Assembly (NCBI GenBank): GCA_944739405.2
Contig: OX123199.2
Location: 8,297,898 to 8,361,897 of the forward strand
Direction of reading: 5' to 3'
Length of the DNA stretch: 64,000 bases
From: Euclidia mi
Lineage: Eukaryota > Arthropoda > Insecta > Lepidoptera > Erebidae
Each line of letters starts with the position of its first letter. Within the stretch, counting starts at the first letter, position 1. A model generated the notes under the pieces. It worked only from the letters and a program-made list of their open reading frames with translations, searched no databases and was not told the DNA's origin. Made by a program: the position numbers and the translations under genes. This document shows positions 35,755 through 46,397 of the stretch, piece by piece.

Positions 35755-35945
35755 TGTTATTGGCGCGAAATCGCGTTGTGACTAAAGAGTATCGAGCGCT
35801 GAGTGTACGTCGCACCGCGCTGTTTCCCGAGTGAACACTGCGAGATGCAGCCGCTCTGTCGAGCCTGTGCGACTGTGCACGACGCCCGACGCCCGCGGCC
35901 CGCCGCTGCACTTCACACAACTCGCTAAAGAAAATCCCGAGCCTC
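35755..35945. promoter_or_regulatory. GC- and CpG-rich patch, possible promoter or first exon
   Basis: About 190 bases stand out sharply from AT-rich surroundings (for example GCGCGAAATCGCG near 35763 and CCGCGGCCCGCCGC near 35896). Reading frames are short and unrecognised on both strands. Such patches in insect DNA often mark a transcription start or untranslated first exon, but no definite core promoter was identified. Confidence 0.3.
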
Positions 35946-38106
35946 GGAGAAAATTTTAACGCATCATTTTATCATGCGAACATACCGCACTCTATAATGA
36001 GGACATTTTTAACAATGTATATTTTAATCTGTTACTTTACCATGTAATCGACTACAAATGAAATAATTTTACTTATAAATATTTAATAGATGCACACGCA
36101 ATTGTACTGATCAAGCAATAATCAATCTATTCGCCTGCCTTTCGAGCACAATAATTTTAGCATATTAAGTACTAGGTAGTGCATACGAAATACTTAGTTG
36201 TAGCAATGTTAACTTAGTTCAAGTATGACGGCATTCAAACTCTTTATTATAATAACGTCATTGTTGTACTAAAACGTAGAACTATTCATATATAGTCAAC
36301 GTCCCTCGCGTTCCAAATAAACAGTGCATTGCGTATATCGTATAGGTATATGCGGTACATGCCGAGTATATTTTTTCAATAAACGTGATTGAAAGATCGT
36401 CATCAAATAACAGTATGAATATAGTGAAGTACAGAACAAATAAAGCGGGGAACTGGTGGGCTTTTGTATTGGACGTCCCCCGGTCTGAATTCAAAACAAA
36501 CAATAACTAGCTAAGTGTACTGCTTTTAAAGTGCGCTCCATTTTAATGAATGCGTACCTTATAGTAAAAGTATATATGATGTAGAGTTTACCTATAGCCG
36601 ATAACGCTAATTAGAAACTGAATTTAAAATTGCATGGATACAAGCACGCAACACCCATTAATTCTTCCTAAGATTCATATCCCTGACAATTCGAGAGCAA
36701 AAAAACGTCAATGTTAAAATACAAATAAGATTGTACGATCGAATAATGCCGCAATATCGCAAATACTATTTTAAATGTAAACAAACGGGACGTCAAATTC
36801 AATAATCTAGGTTCCATTTGGTTCCCTTTTACTTTTAGAAAGAAATTGTATTTTGGATTTTATTATTCCTGATCCAAAAGTCTTACCAACAGTGTTATGT
36901 TTTATCATAAACACTACTGTAAGATATTGCCGTGAAAAATCATTATGAACAGTAACCGTAGATTACCGTAATATGATTTACTAGTTAAATAGCACATACG
37001 TGATGTACCACACCGGTTTCACAAAAAAAGAATAACATTACTCAATAAATTACGCTAAAAACATTTTCTAACCGATTACGGCTATGCTGCTAAGCCTTGT
37101 GTATTTAGTGATCATATGTGTTTGTTGTAGTTTTTTGTTTGTTTGTTGTTGATTCAGGTTCAGTTGATTCACGTCTGCTGTGGCAAGGCAGAGCTCTTCA
37201 CATCCACATTCTGAAAGGTTTATTTTGATCTCAGGGCCTTAATGGATAACTCGTAGTTATAGTGTGTCCATTTACAAATTCAATCTTACTTTGATAAAAC
37301 TATGCCCAAATCTGGTTAGACATCATAGTCTGAAGAAACACACACAGAGATCAAGTCGACGTACTACATTTAAACTTGTCTTGATACACGTATAAATGCG
37401 AATCATTTTAATACACAGGTGTTCTCTATTGTTTAAAGGTTCCCAGCAATCCCATAGGATCTAGCCAACGCCATGCTCACTTTTCCTGCTACGGTAAACA
37501 AGTTGGATAGGGGCTGATTCATTTTGTAATGCGAACCAATTATTTATAATGCTTACACAAACCAGTATCGCTGTAAAAGGCATCTTTACTAGATGTGGCT
37601 AAGATGAACTTGATACTATTGTAGAAAAAAGTTGCATGGGCCTAATTCAGATAACTCTTTCGTTCTGTGTGCATCATCAGACAGTTTTAGAATATAATAG
37701 CTAAACAGTTTAGGTCGTTGTACTACGAGTATGACACTTTATGGTAATAGGTATTTATCAGCGGCAATTTTCCCATCTGCAAAATATATTACATCTCAAT
37801 GGTAGTGGCAAAAATTACTGATGCAGTTGCAGCCTCTTAGTCATTGGTGCTATTTCGTGTTGCAAACCAGCTTGGGTCAACGAAACGGCAAGTTTTTCTC
37901 GTGTTGAGTAAGAGGCTGCGCGCGCGACGGAAACGTGTCGAGTTCTCTGACCTTTTATAGGATACGTCTCCGTGTGTTTAACGTGCAAATAGGATATATC
38001 AAAATTTATACTAGCAATTATTACTTGGTCATTAAATGCTACAAACAATACTGATATAAAAGGTAAACAGCCCAGCTAACCCGCGTTGCTGGTAAAGCTG
38101 GCGATA
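35946..38106. other. No gene seen
   Basis: AT-rich. 37130-37160 has a GTTTGTTT run. The minus frame 37815-38048 shows no motif. Confidence 0.4.
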
Positions 38107-38350
38107 CTTTGTAGGTTGGCGCAGCGGGAGTGTAAGCGACTGCCACGCCGAAGGTCGCGGGTTCGATTCCCGCTCAAGTCAAACATTTGTGTGCATGAAC
38201 ATGGATGTTTGTCTTAGTCTGGGTGTTTCTATGTATTAATATGTATGTATTTACAAAAAAAAAGTATATATGTATGTTTATCCATTATCTAGTACCCTAG
38301 TACAAGCTCTGCTTAGTTTGGGACTAGATTGTGATGTGTGTATCTGGTAG
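38107..38350 (+). mobile_element. tRNA-headed SINE (family B)
   Basis: Head GTTGGCGCAGCGGGAGTG, GCCGAAGGTC, and a perfect polymerase III B box (GGGTTCGATTCCC at about 38158-38170), followed by a tail with ATGAACATGGATGTTTGTC, 'TCTAGTACCCTAGTACAAGC' and GTTTGGGACTAG. It is not a tRNA gene, because the 3' half of an acceptor stem is missing and a SINE body follows. A degraded copy is at 170-366. Confidence 0.82.
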
Positions 38351-39607
38351 AATATTATATGATTTAGAATTTGGTTTGATTGTATAGTTAAACACAATTG
38401 TGTAAATTGAGCCGATTATGCTTTATTCAATGTTCTTACTACATATCTTTATCAATATTGTTTCTACGTGCATCGTCCAGACGTTTTCTTATTAAAATTA
38501 TTTTGGATTAAGTACCTTTGAAAAAATCTTGTCGCCCAAGACGCAAGAAAATGGTGGTTAAAAATAGTATTTCAAAATATTTTAAGGATTTCTTTTACAT
38601 AATAAAACCATATGTGAGGTTTGCTATGCATGTACAATTCCAGTAACACGTGTATACGAAAGCGTGACAAACGTCGTCGCCGCACGGGATGGTTACAAAT
38701 GACTGCAAAGGCCAGCTGGCCAACCTTACCTACCAAACTTCAAATGATGTATAAAGGATAATTGATCCAAAAGTCATCCGATTTATTCTGCTAGTGTAAT
38801 TACGAAAGCAAAAATGATTGATGATGAATAAGTCTTATAAAATAAGTATCCAATTGAAAACCAAATTTATTTTGGCTAACTAAGTACGTTTACACAACTG
38901 TACATTGCACTACAAAAGCTTTTTACGTATCAGTTAATATCAAAACTGTCATAAATCCCACAACTATATAGATATTACTTTCTGAACTATTATAATATTT
39001 ACCTAATCACGTATTCATATGGTAAAAAGATAGCGAAGCCGGTGACATAACGCAATGGTCAAGACCATTACATCATTCATTTATTATTGTAGGTAGGATA
39101 ATAGCACCAGTGCACAAACGATAATTCAGGTGGGACTCTGTGAACCTCGACGTTCAAGCACTCCTACTTGAAATGCACTTTGTGCATTCACGATCGATCT
39201 GACAAAAGACTACCTCTCACAGAACATCCAGTACCATCCCTTTCTTGGTGTATGCCCTACGACGAATCTTAGTAACAAATGCGCTAATACTTAAAAAAAA
39301 CCTGCAGCGAAGTCAAATTTGCACAATAGCCGAACGACTGTCATGCGATAGTAATTCAGCACCATCTTATTTGAAAGAGTTCTTTTACACATTTAAGATT
39401 CTGTCAAAGTCGCATGCATTGCAAAACATATGGGCAAGGGTTGCATGCATGCGATGGTTCAGATATATCTCTTTTTTTATGAGTGTGTCTTCTGGAGTCA
39501 TAAATTATAGAACGCCTGAAGACTGCCGACCGACATGACAAAAGCACAGTAGCGCTCTCAACAAGCTGTTATCCATCTAAGTGATTAGCTGTGTAAACGG
39601 TCCTTAA
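38351..39607. other. No gene seen
   Basis: AT-rich. The plus frame 39245-39538 (97 codons) has no recognisable motif and no splice support. Confidence 0.4.
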
Positions 39608-39686
39608 CCTCTTGTATGCCGGAATACCAGACACAATTAAAAAGCTATTGTGTCTCGCGTAGATCTGCGTTCCGGCATACAAGGGG
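39608..39686. mobile_element. 79-bp piggyBac-like MITE with TTAA target
   Basis: CCTCTTGTATGCCGGAA at the left and TTCCGGCATACAAGGGG at the right match in 16 of 17 positions as inverted ends. TTAA flanks both sides (39604-39607, 39687-39690). A second inner inverted pair (AGACACAAT / ATTGTGTCT) gives a near-complete hairpin. TTAA is the piggyBac target. Confidence 0.8.
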
Positions 39687-39745
39687 TTAACTATTACGAA
39701 GATCAAGTTGTGTCGCTATAAGCGCTACAGGTTTGATGATGACCA

Positions 39746-40392
39746 TTTTTAGGGTTCCGTACCTCACAAGGTAAAAAGGAACCCTTATAAGATCACTTTC
39801 TTGTCCGTCTGTCTGTCCGTGTGTCACCACCGATTTTCTCAGAAACGGGTGGACCTAGCAAATTGAAATTTATACCAGATACTGAGGTCTATGGTTCCTA
39901 TTAGGTGTATAAAAATCAACAAGTCAACCCAATAAAAAGATATGGTCAAAATTAGATTTTTGCGAAAACTTGTAAGTACCAAAATTAACCTTAATTTTAA
40001 TTTTTTTTAATTTTCGGAATTTTTCCTTTACTTGTGCTGTAAGACCTTGGTTTGAACCAAAATTCACAATTCTAGGTCAACCGGAAGTACCCTATATAGG
40101 TTTTGGCTTGAAAACCTATATGGTAGTTCCCGTTGAACTAGAATCACGAAATTTGGCCAAAAGCAAGGTCTTAACAGCACAAATAAAGGAAAAATTACAA
40201 AAAAAAAATAAGTGGAAAATTTAAGGGTGTCCTCATAAATTCATAGTAGACTCCATTTAAGATAGTCCTCTAAGTTGTATGTGCGCTCATACAGATTTAG
40301 AGGACTAGCGTAATTAGCACCAACCTCAAATAAGCTAAAATGCGTACGGAACCCTAGGTGTGCGGGTCAGACTCACACTAGCCCGAATTTTT
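39746..40392 (+). repeat. Dispersed repeat family F, copy 4
   Basis: TTTTTAGGGTTCCGTACCTC at the left, then the TCCGTCTGTCTGTCCGTGTG segment. The right end is GCGTACGGAACCC, then GTCAGACTCACACTAGCCC. Uninterrupted, about 640 bases. The interior includes an inverted pair about 40070-40145 (CCTATATAGG and GGTACTTCCGGTTGAACTAGA-like words). Confidence 0.7.
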
Positions 40393-40475
40393 TTAAGAGC
40401 CTGCTTTGTCCCTGTTGTCCCACTGCTGTGCAAAAGCCTCCCCCAAATCTTTATAGACCTGCTTTTCGCACGCAA
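40393..40475 (+). repeat. Short LINE-derived fragment (suspected)
   Basis: The stretch GTCCCACTGCTGTGCAAAAG resembles a motif frequent in degraded lepidopteran LINE sequence; a weaker match is at 43110-43125. Too short for a firm class. Confidence 0.3.
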
Positions 40476-41290
40476 TTTCAAATAACGACGCATAATTTGT
40501 CAAAAAAACACAAGGGCACGCTTTGCAAAACTGCTTTCTAAGGTACGAAGCGAACACAGCCGCCTACGAGCGAGGAGATCCGACCTCAAATAAGGGGCTG
40601 CTCCCTTGGTAGAATATGAAAAATAATATCAAATACTGTTTTCAGCAAATATTTCAATTTGCTGTTAAGTATTACACCTGATAAAAAATATCATTCACAA
40701 ACGAAATAAAATAAACAGCGAAATAATTGAAACAAAATAAATCCACATTGAAAATATTCATTCAGAGAACTGGCTTAGCAATTACTGTTCTATTTTAAAT
40801 TACAAAATTGTTCATAGCCATTCAAAACACAGTTTCGGAAAGTTTGGAAGGCGACAAAAGGAAATAGGAAAATAGGTTGACAGTTACAGGTAGAAATTCG
40901 CGACGAAGGCCAGCTGGCCCACTAAATGAACTCATACATGACTTTTAACGGAAGCCACGGAAACAGGCTCCGTGAATGGAGGTGCGAGGAGAGGAGCATC
41001 AGGCAGGCCGCGAGCGAGTGAGCGAACTATCTTTATTATATTTTTTCAATATTGATTGAAGAGTAGTTGTTTTCGCTCGGACAACGAATGACACAACAAT
41101 TTTTTTAAACACTGTAAACTTGGTCGCCTGATTTGTTCTATTAATAACGTCAGTTGCCGCCAACGCGGTCGAATGCTTTGTGGCCGAGCTGTTGGGTGCG
41201 AACGACGCGGCTGCATGACATGATTGACATCTATTGATGTGGTTTTTGTGCGAGAGGGACCGCGTACGACAATCATTGTCATACATGCAC
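40476..41290. other. No gene seen
   Basis: 40999-41286 contains overlapping minus frames in moderately GC-rich sequence; no motif or splice sites found. Confidence 0.35.
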
Positions 41291-41422
41291 TATAGGCACT
41301 AGCAGCACATGAGTAAATAAACCGAACAGAGAGACAGCTTCTTAAGAGCTTGTAAATTTGTTACCTATTTTGGTAGGGTTGTCACTATAGGTTAAGACAA
41401 ATCGCTTGTTCGGTATACCTAC

Positions 41423-41520
41423 GACAGATTCTGGATTGGACAGATTCGTGATTTGACAGATTCCCAACTCGACAGATTCGTGGATTGGGCAGATTCTTGG
41501 ACTCGACGGATTCGCTATAC
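41423..41520. repeat. 16/17-bp minisatellite, six units
   Basis: Six consecutive units starting GACAGATTC or close variants (GGCAGATTC, GACGGATTC), lengths 16, 16, 16, 17, 17, 16. Confidence 0.85.
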
Positions 41521-41773
41521 GGCAGAAGTACAGTTGTAAATAAAATAGCGAGTGGAACCAAAAAAGGCATGCACCTGAAACTTTTAAAAGCACGGAATAA
41601 AAATATACATTTGTTACCAAGGAAGGACACGACGTGACGACGTGATTTATTTGACATTCCCAACGATACCACTAATAGTGTTGAATATTTTCTGGTAATA
41701 TGATCTATTTTGCTAATAAACCTAGGAATCTCCTTTAGCCACGGGGATAGGTATCTAAAATATGTTTAAGAAG

Positions 41774-42073
41774 AAATTGTGTAAGACAAATGAACGTCTA
41801 CAAAACAAATGACTATAAAATGATCAACCATCGATAGAGCTTACAAAAAACAGGTGCATGCGATTTTCGACCTTATTGACAATTCATGACAGACTTTTTC
41901 TTTAGTATTTTCTTGCTTTCTGACATTGATACGTTATTAAAATTATAAATTCTGAGTTACGTCAATAAGGTCGAAAATTGCATGCACCTGTTTTTTGTAA
42001 TCCTTATCGATGGCTGATCACTTTCTGATAGTCATTGGTTTTGTAAACATTAATTGCTTTTACACAATTTCAC
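41774..42073. mobile_element. 300-bp foldback MITE
   Basis: GAAATTGTGTAA at the left pairs with TTACACAATTTC at the right. The inner arms contain AAAACAGGTGCATGCGATTT and its near-perfect inverse, plus GACCTTATTGAC/GTCAATAAGGTC. The central spacer is about 70 bases. No clear target duplication. It is non-coding. Confidence 0.7.
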
Positions 42074-42560
42074 AACTAAGGAGTTGTTAAGTATTTCGTT
42101 GCCAACATTGACATTATTTATTTCAAGATCGAAATATTCGCGAAACTTTTGCTCGAGCAATTCAACAAATGCGACAAAATTATCAGGAGTTATACCAAAT
42201 TAAAAAACCCAAATGTACGTTACCATTGTTAAAATCTTTATAATGATTTAATTATTTCATCTAGTATTATTCATACACACAGTACAATACACAACCATTA
42301 TTAATAATAAAACACTACTTTTTTACATTAAAATATTAAAACTTGCAACGTACAAAACAAACAACGTGCGTCGTAATAACCCTAAGATTGTCAACTGCCT
42401 GTGCCTACGTAAACCGGTTCTTTCCAGTCTCGCCGCGTACACGACAAGCGGCCAGTGGTCACGCACACATAAGCCGCGAGTTTGTAGTAGTGCAACCGAT
42501 TTGCGCTGTTGTATGAAGCTGTGTCTCTGTTCTGTTTATCTACTCATGTGCTAGCAGTAT

Positions 42561-43496
42561 ACATGTATAGCGGCGTCTCAACAATGAACACAAAAACAAA
42601 CGCGGTATTCGATATGTGACAGCATAAGTTTGAATCGCAATGTGAATACTGAATACTGAAATGATTAAGCCAGTAAATTTAAATACTAGGTTAGGAAACA
42701 TTTCTGATTTCTGAAGGAAGTCACAGCGAGAAATCGCGCGAATAATCTCGAAACCAATGAAGGCTGAGTCAGGTAATGATATCCGTTAGTCGTACCGTGA
42801 GTGGCTAACCAATATCTCGGATATTTCTTAACGTGGCTTCAAATTTATGTACTTACTAGAGGATACTCGCAACTACGCCCGCACATTTTATTTTAATTAA
42901 ACCGTTTCTTCCGATCGCGTAGAGATTTCGGCGAATTCCTACAGTCCCCAAGCTGCCAAGGAACATACATGCCAAATTTGAGCATCTTGAACTCAATATT
43001 TTTGGCTGCGCGTCGTCTGTCAGTCAGTCAGTATCGCAAGAATTGTATATTCACAGATTCATTGCAACTCAATTGTACTCTATCTCTCTAGAGTCTTAGG
43101 TCCACTGCTGGACTTAAGCCTCTCCTAGCTTGCTTTGCTTTTTTAGTAGCACTGTGACTCAACAGGAGGATTTGGTCTGCTATAGCACGCTACCAGACGG
43201 GTTGGTATAAGATTTGAAGTAGAGTTTTAAGTATTTTCGCAAAGATACTATTTACTTCGCGTATGAGAGGTAGTTCTCGCGCAATGTAGACCGGCTACCG
43301 ATGTGTTATCTGTCGGCTGAGACGATGATGCAAGTTATCTAAATCATCCAGTCCCATACCTTCATAAAAGCAGGAAAAGGCCATCGATACCTTTGTCGTC
43401 TATACTATCTTTCAGTTGATGAGGAGGTAGGCAAATAGGCGAACGAGAATAATTCTACGGAGATGGTGGAAGCTTGTACTAAAAAGAAGTGAGTTA
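42561..43496. other. No gene seen
   Basis: Contains degraded repeat-like sequence (GGATACTCGCAACTACGCCC near 42860; CAGTCAGTCAGT near 43022) but no assignable element or exon. Confidence 0.35.
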
Positions 43497-43666
43497 GGGC
43501 TCCTACGCACTATGCGGTTAGTCGCAATGCGTCTAGCCGTCCGGCTAACCGCAGGACGCGGTTGCGCTTGCGGTTAGCCAGACGGCTGACCGCATTCCAC
43601 CACATTGGCAACCGCAAACTAGCACTATCCGCATAGTGCGGCTAACCGCACAGTGCATAGGAGCCC
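43497..43666. mobile_element. 170-bp MITE with TTA target
   Basis: GGGCTCCTACGCACTATGCG at the left and TGCATAGGAGCCC at the right are inverted ends flanked by TTA (43494-43496 and 43667-43669). The interior repeats GCGGTTAG/CTAACCGC words many times. The TTA target suggests the PIF/Harbinger group. Non-coding. Confidence 0.82.
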
Positions 43667-43669
43667 TTA

Positions 43670-44282
43670 TTCACTGACAAAAAATGTTATTAAAGTAAGG
43701 ATTTGTAAGAGTTTTATTATTGTAATACGATGTTTAGTAATTGATGAACATTAGGTACTAACAAAATTTCAAAGGTTGCATTTGATTTTAAGTCACGAGA
43801 AAGTCGAAATGTTTTTGGTCTCTTATAAATATAGCCGGTGTGTCGCCCTTCTGCTTCGCGAACTTGACTGTCACACAGTCCTGTGTCTTGTCACTAAAAA
43901 TAGTACTTCAGCTTAAAGCCGATGGAATTAAAGTATTCTGTAATTCAAGTTTTTTATAACATGCCTATAGAGCGCCTCTTGACTTTGGGACAGTTACGCT
44001 CTCATCCCATGTCCAGGGCAAACATAGAAAAAATTTTTCCAGGGGGAAAGCGGAGCTAAACACACTGTTACACTCCGAAGTACAAAAGAGTATTCAATAG
44101 TACACAATCATAAATTACACACAATAGAAACATAATTATTGTTTTAATTTAGTAACGTAGTCATTGATGGTAGTGTGCCACCACTGCCAAAGCAGTAAAA
44201 TCTCAGCAAACGCTTCAAGTTTGAATGTTGTATTCAATAAACTAAACACAAGTGACAATATATTACGGGCGAGAGACTGTAA
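43670..44282. other. No gene seen
   Basis: AT-rich, without motif-bearing frames. Confidence 0.4.
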
Positions 44283-44760
44283 TCTATACTAATATAATAA
44301 AGCGGAAGAGTTTGTTTGTTTGTTTGTTTATTTGTTTGTTTGTTTGTTTGTTTGAACGCGCTAATCTCAGGAACTACCAGTCGGATCTGAAAAATTATTT
44401 TTGTATACGATAGCCCAGTTATTCCGGAAGGCTATAGGCTATATAACATAACGCTTCGACCCTTTGGGGCTGGGCAAAAGGCTAAAAAGGCTAAAAGATA
44501 ATGTCGGCTAATCTCAGGAACTAGCAGTCGGATTTCAAAAATTGTTATTGCCTATGATAGCCCAAATATTCCGAAAGGCTATAGGCTATATAAAATTACG
44601 CCACAACTTATAGGGGCCAGACAAAAATAACAAGATGTTCAGACGAGAAGGGGGAGGGTTGGGTCAAAGGCAAAAAAAGGCTAAATGAATAGGATACAAT
44701 CTATATGGGTATCGTTTTCGGCAGTTTCGGGACACTGATTAATAATATGAAATTTATTTA

Positions 44761-45990
44761 GTGATCCAAGATGGCGGACGGAAAATCAAAGATGGCGGAT
44801 GGGAAAATTTTAAAAATCAATATGGGTATCACCTTCGATATTTTAAAGGGTGGGGAATCGAAATACAACATCTATTTCGTGATCAAAGATGGCGGATGGG
44901 AAAATTAAAAAAAACAATATTGGTATCGTCTGCGATGTTAAAAGGGATGGAGAATCTAAATACAACATCTATTTCGTGATCAAAGATGGCGGATGGGATT
45001 TTTTTTTTAAATCAATATGGGTATCGTCTCCGATGTTTAAAGGGATGGGGAAACCAAATACAACATCTATTTCGTGATTCAAGATGGCGGATGGGAAATC
45101 AAAGATGGCTGATGGGAAAATTTTTAAAAATCAATATGGGTATCATCTCTGATGATTAAAGGGATGGTGAATCGAAATACAACATCTATTTCGTGATCAA
45201 AGATGGCGGATAGGAAATCAAAGATGGCGGACGGGATTTTTTTTTAAAGTCGATATGAGTATCGTCTCCAATATATAAAGGGATGGGGAATCCAAATCCA
45301 ATATCTATTTCATGATCAAAGACGGCGGATGGGCAATCAAAGATGGCGGATGGGAAAGTTTTAAAAAATCAATATTGGTATCGTCTGCGATGTTAAAAGG
45401 GTAGGGGAATGCAAATACAACATCTGTTTCGTGATTCAAGATGGTGAATGGGAAATCAAAGATGGCGGATGGGAAAAAATTAAAAAATCAATATGGCTAT
45501 CGTCTCCAATATTTTAAGGGGTGGAGAATCCAAATACAACATCTATTTCGTGATCAAAGATGGCGGATGGGTTTTTTTTAAATCAACATGGGTATCGTCT
45601 CCGATGTTTAAAGGGATGGGGAATCCAAATACAACATCTATTTCGTGATTCAAGATGGTGGATGGGAAATCAAAGATGGCGGATGGGAGAGATTTAAAAA
45701 ATCAATATGGTTCGTGATTCAAGATGGCGGATGGGAAATCAAAGATGGCGGATGGGAAAGTTTAAAAAAATCAATATCGGTATCGTCTGCGATGTTAAAA
45801 GGGATGGTGAATCCAAATACAACATCCATTTCGTGATCAAAGATGGTGGATAGCCAAATCAAAGATGGCGGACAGGATTTTTTTGGAAAGTCGATATGGG
45901 TATCTTCTCCGATGTTTTAAGGGATGACGAATCCAAATACAACATCTATTTTGTGATCAAAGAAGGCGGATGGGAAATATAATAATATAA
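44761..45990. repeat. Twelve-unit satellite, units of about 97 or 119 bp
   Basis: Units anchored on GTGATC/TCAAGATGG start at 44761, 44879, 44976, 45074, 45193, 45312, 45431, 45550, 45645, 45714, 45833 and 45953. Spacings are 118, 97, 98, 119, 119, 119, 119, 95, 69, 119 and 120. The longer class has an extra copy of a 21-base segment (GGGAAATCAAAGATGGCGGA type). Common parts are 'AAATCAATATGGGTATCGTC' and 'AAATACAACATCTATTTCGT'. Open frames over the array are by-products of the period. Confidence 0.9.
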
Positions 45991-46019
45991 AAAAAGTTAT
46001 TATTGGTGGTGACAAAGTG

Positions 46020-46115
46020 GTAGTGGTATTTGATTTTCGATGCAGATAATGGCTATGTTCAGTGGATACCTCTCCTACGGAACCCTTCATGGGCGAGTCA
46101 GACTTGCACTTGATT
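46020..46115 (+). repeat. Family F right-end fragment inside the Helitron
   Basis: ATAATGGCTATGTTCAGTGG, CTACGGAACCC and GCGAGTCAGACTTGCACTTG match 21745-21810. Captured or inserted in the Helitron. Confidence 0.6.
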
Positions 46116-46397
46116 TAATTATTTAATAGCCATTTAATAGTATTAGTAATTTTATCATATCCCTAGATCAGTGATCTAACCATATCACTCATATACCACC
46201 TTCTCATCTCCTTACAATAAGTTAGTTTTTCTACCCTAGAAATAATTTATATGGCAAAACAACTTTGCCTAGCAATTAAGAGATTAAACACTGATGTTCT
46301 TGATAACTTTGTTCTGAATAAGTTGGAAAAGAGTTAAACATTTATATGAAATGTAAATACATTAAAAAGGCGATACGGAGTTCGCCGGGACAGCTAG

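Larger units (their letters stand above)
41295..42560. repeat. Outer inverted-repeat pair enclosing a foldback
   Basis: About 41295-41342 (CACATGAGTAAATAAACCG ... AGAGACAGCTTC) matches about 42513-42556 in reverse complement over roughly 43 bases with a few differences. It encloses 1.2 kb with the minisatellite (41423-41520) and the foldback (41774-42073). It could be the ends of a decayed DNA element; no target duplication or transposase was found. Confidence 0.42.
44283..46397 (+). mobile_element. 2.1-kb Helitron carrying a satellite array
   Basis: 5' end TCTATACTAATATAATAAAG at 44283 preceded by A. 3' end is a hairpin (GGCGA 46369-46373, TCGCC 46382-46386) and CTAG at 46394-46397 followed by T. 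These are standard Helitron signals with insertion between A and T. A GTTTG/GTTTATTTG run lies at 44310-44354. Most of the inside is the tandem array at 44761-45990, then a piece of family F (46020-46115). No Rep/helicase gene, so non-autonomous. Confidence 0.78.

Noticed and set aside
38107..38180. tRNA gene
   Set aside because: The head has good polymerase III boxes but no 3' acceptor half, and a SINE body follows; the same head-plus-body recurs at 170-366.
44761..45836. Protein genes with repeated DGGWEI-type residues
   Set aside because: The frames follow the satellite period, differ between units and have no start context or homology.
44761..45990. CRISPR array
   Set aside because: Units are directly adjacent with no unique spacers, there are no cas genes, and the DNA is eukaryotic.
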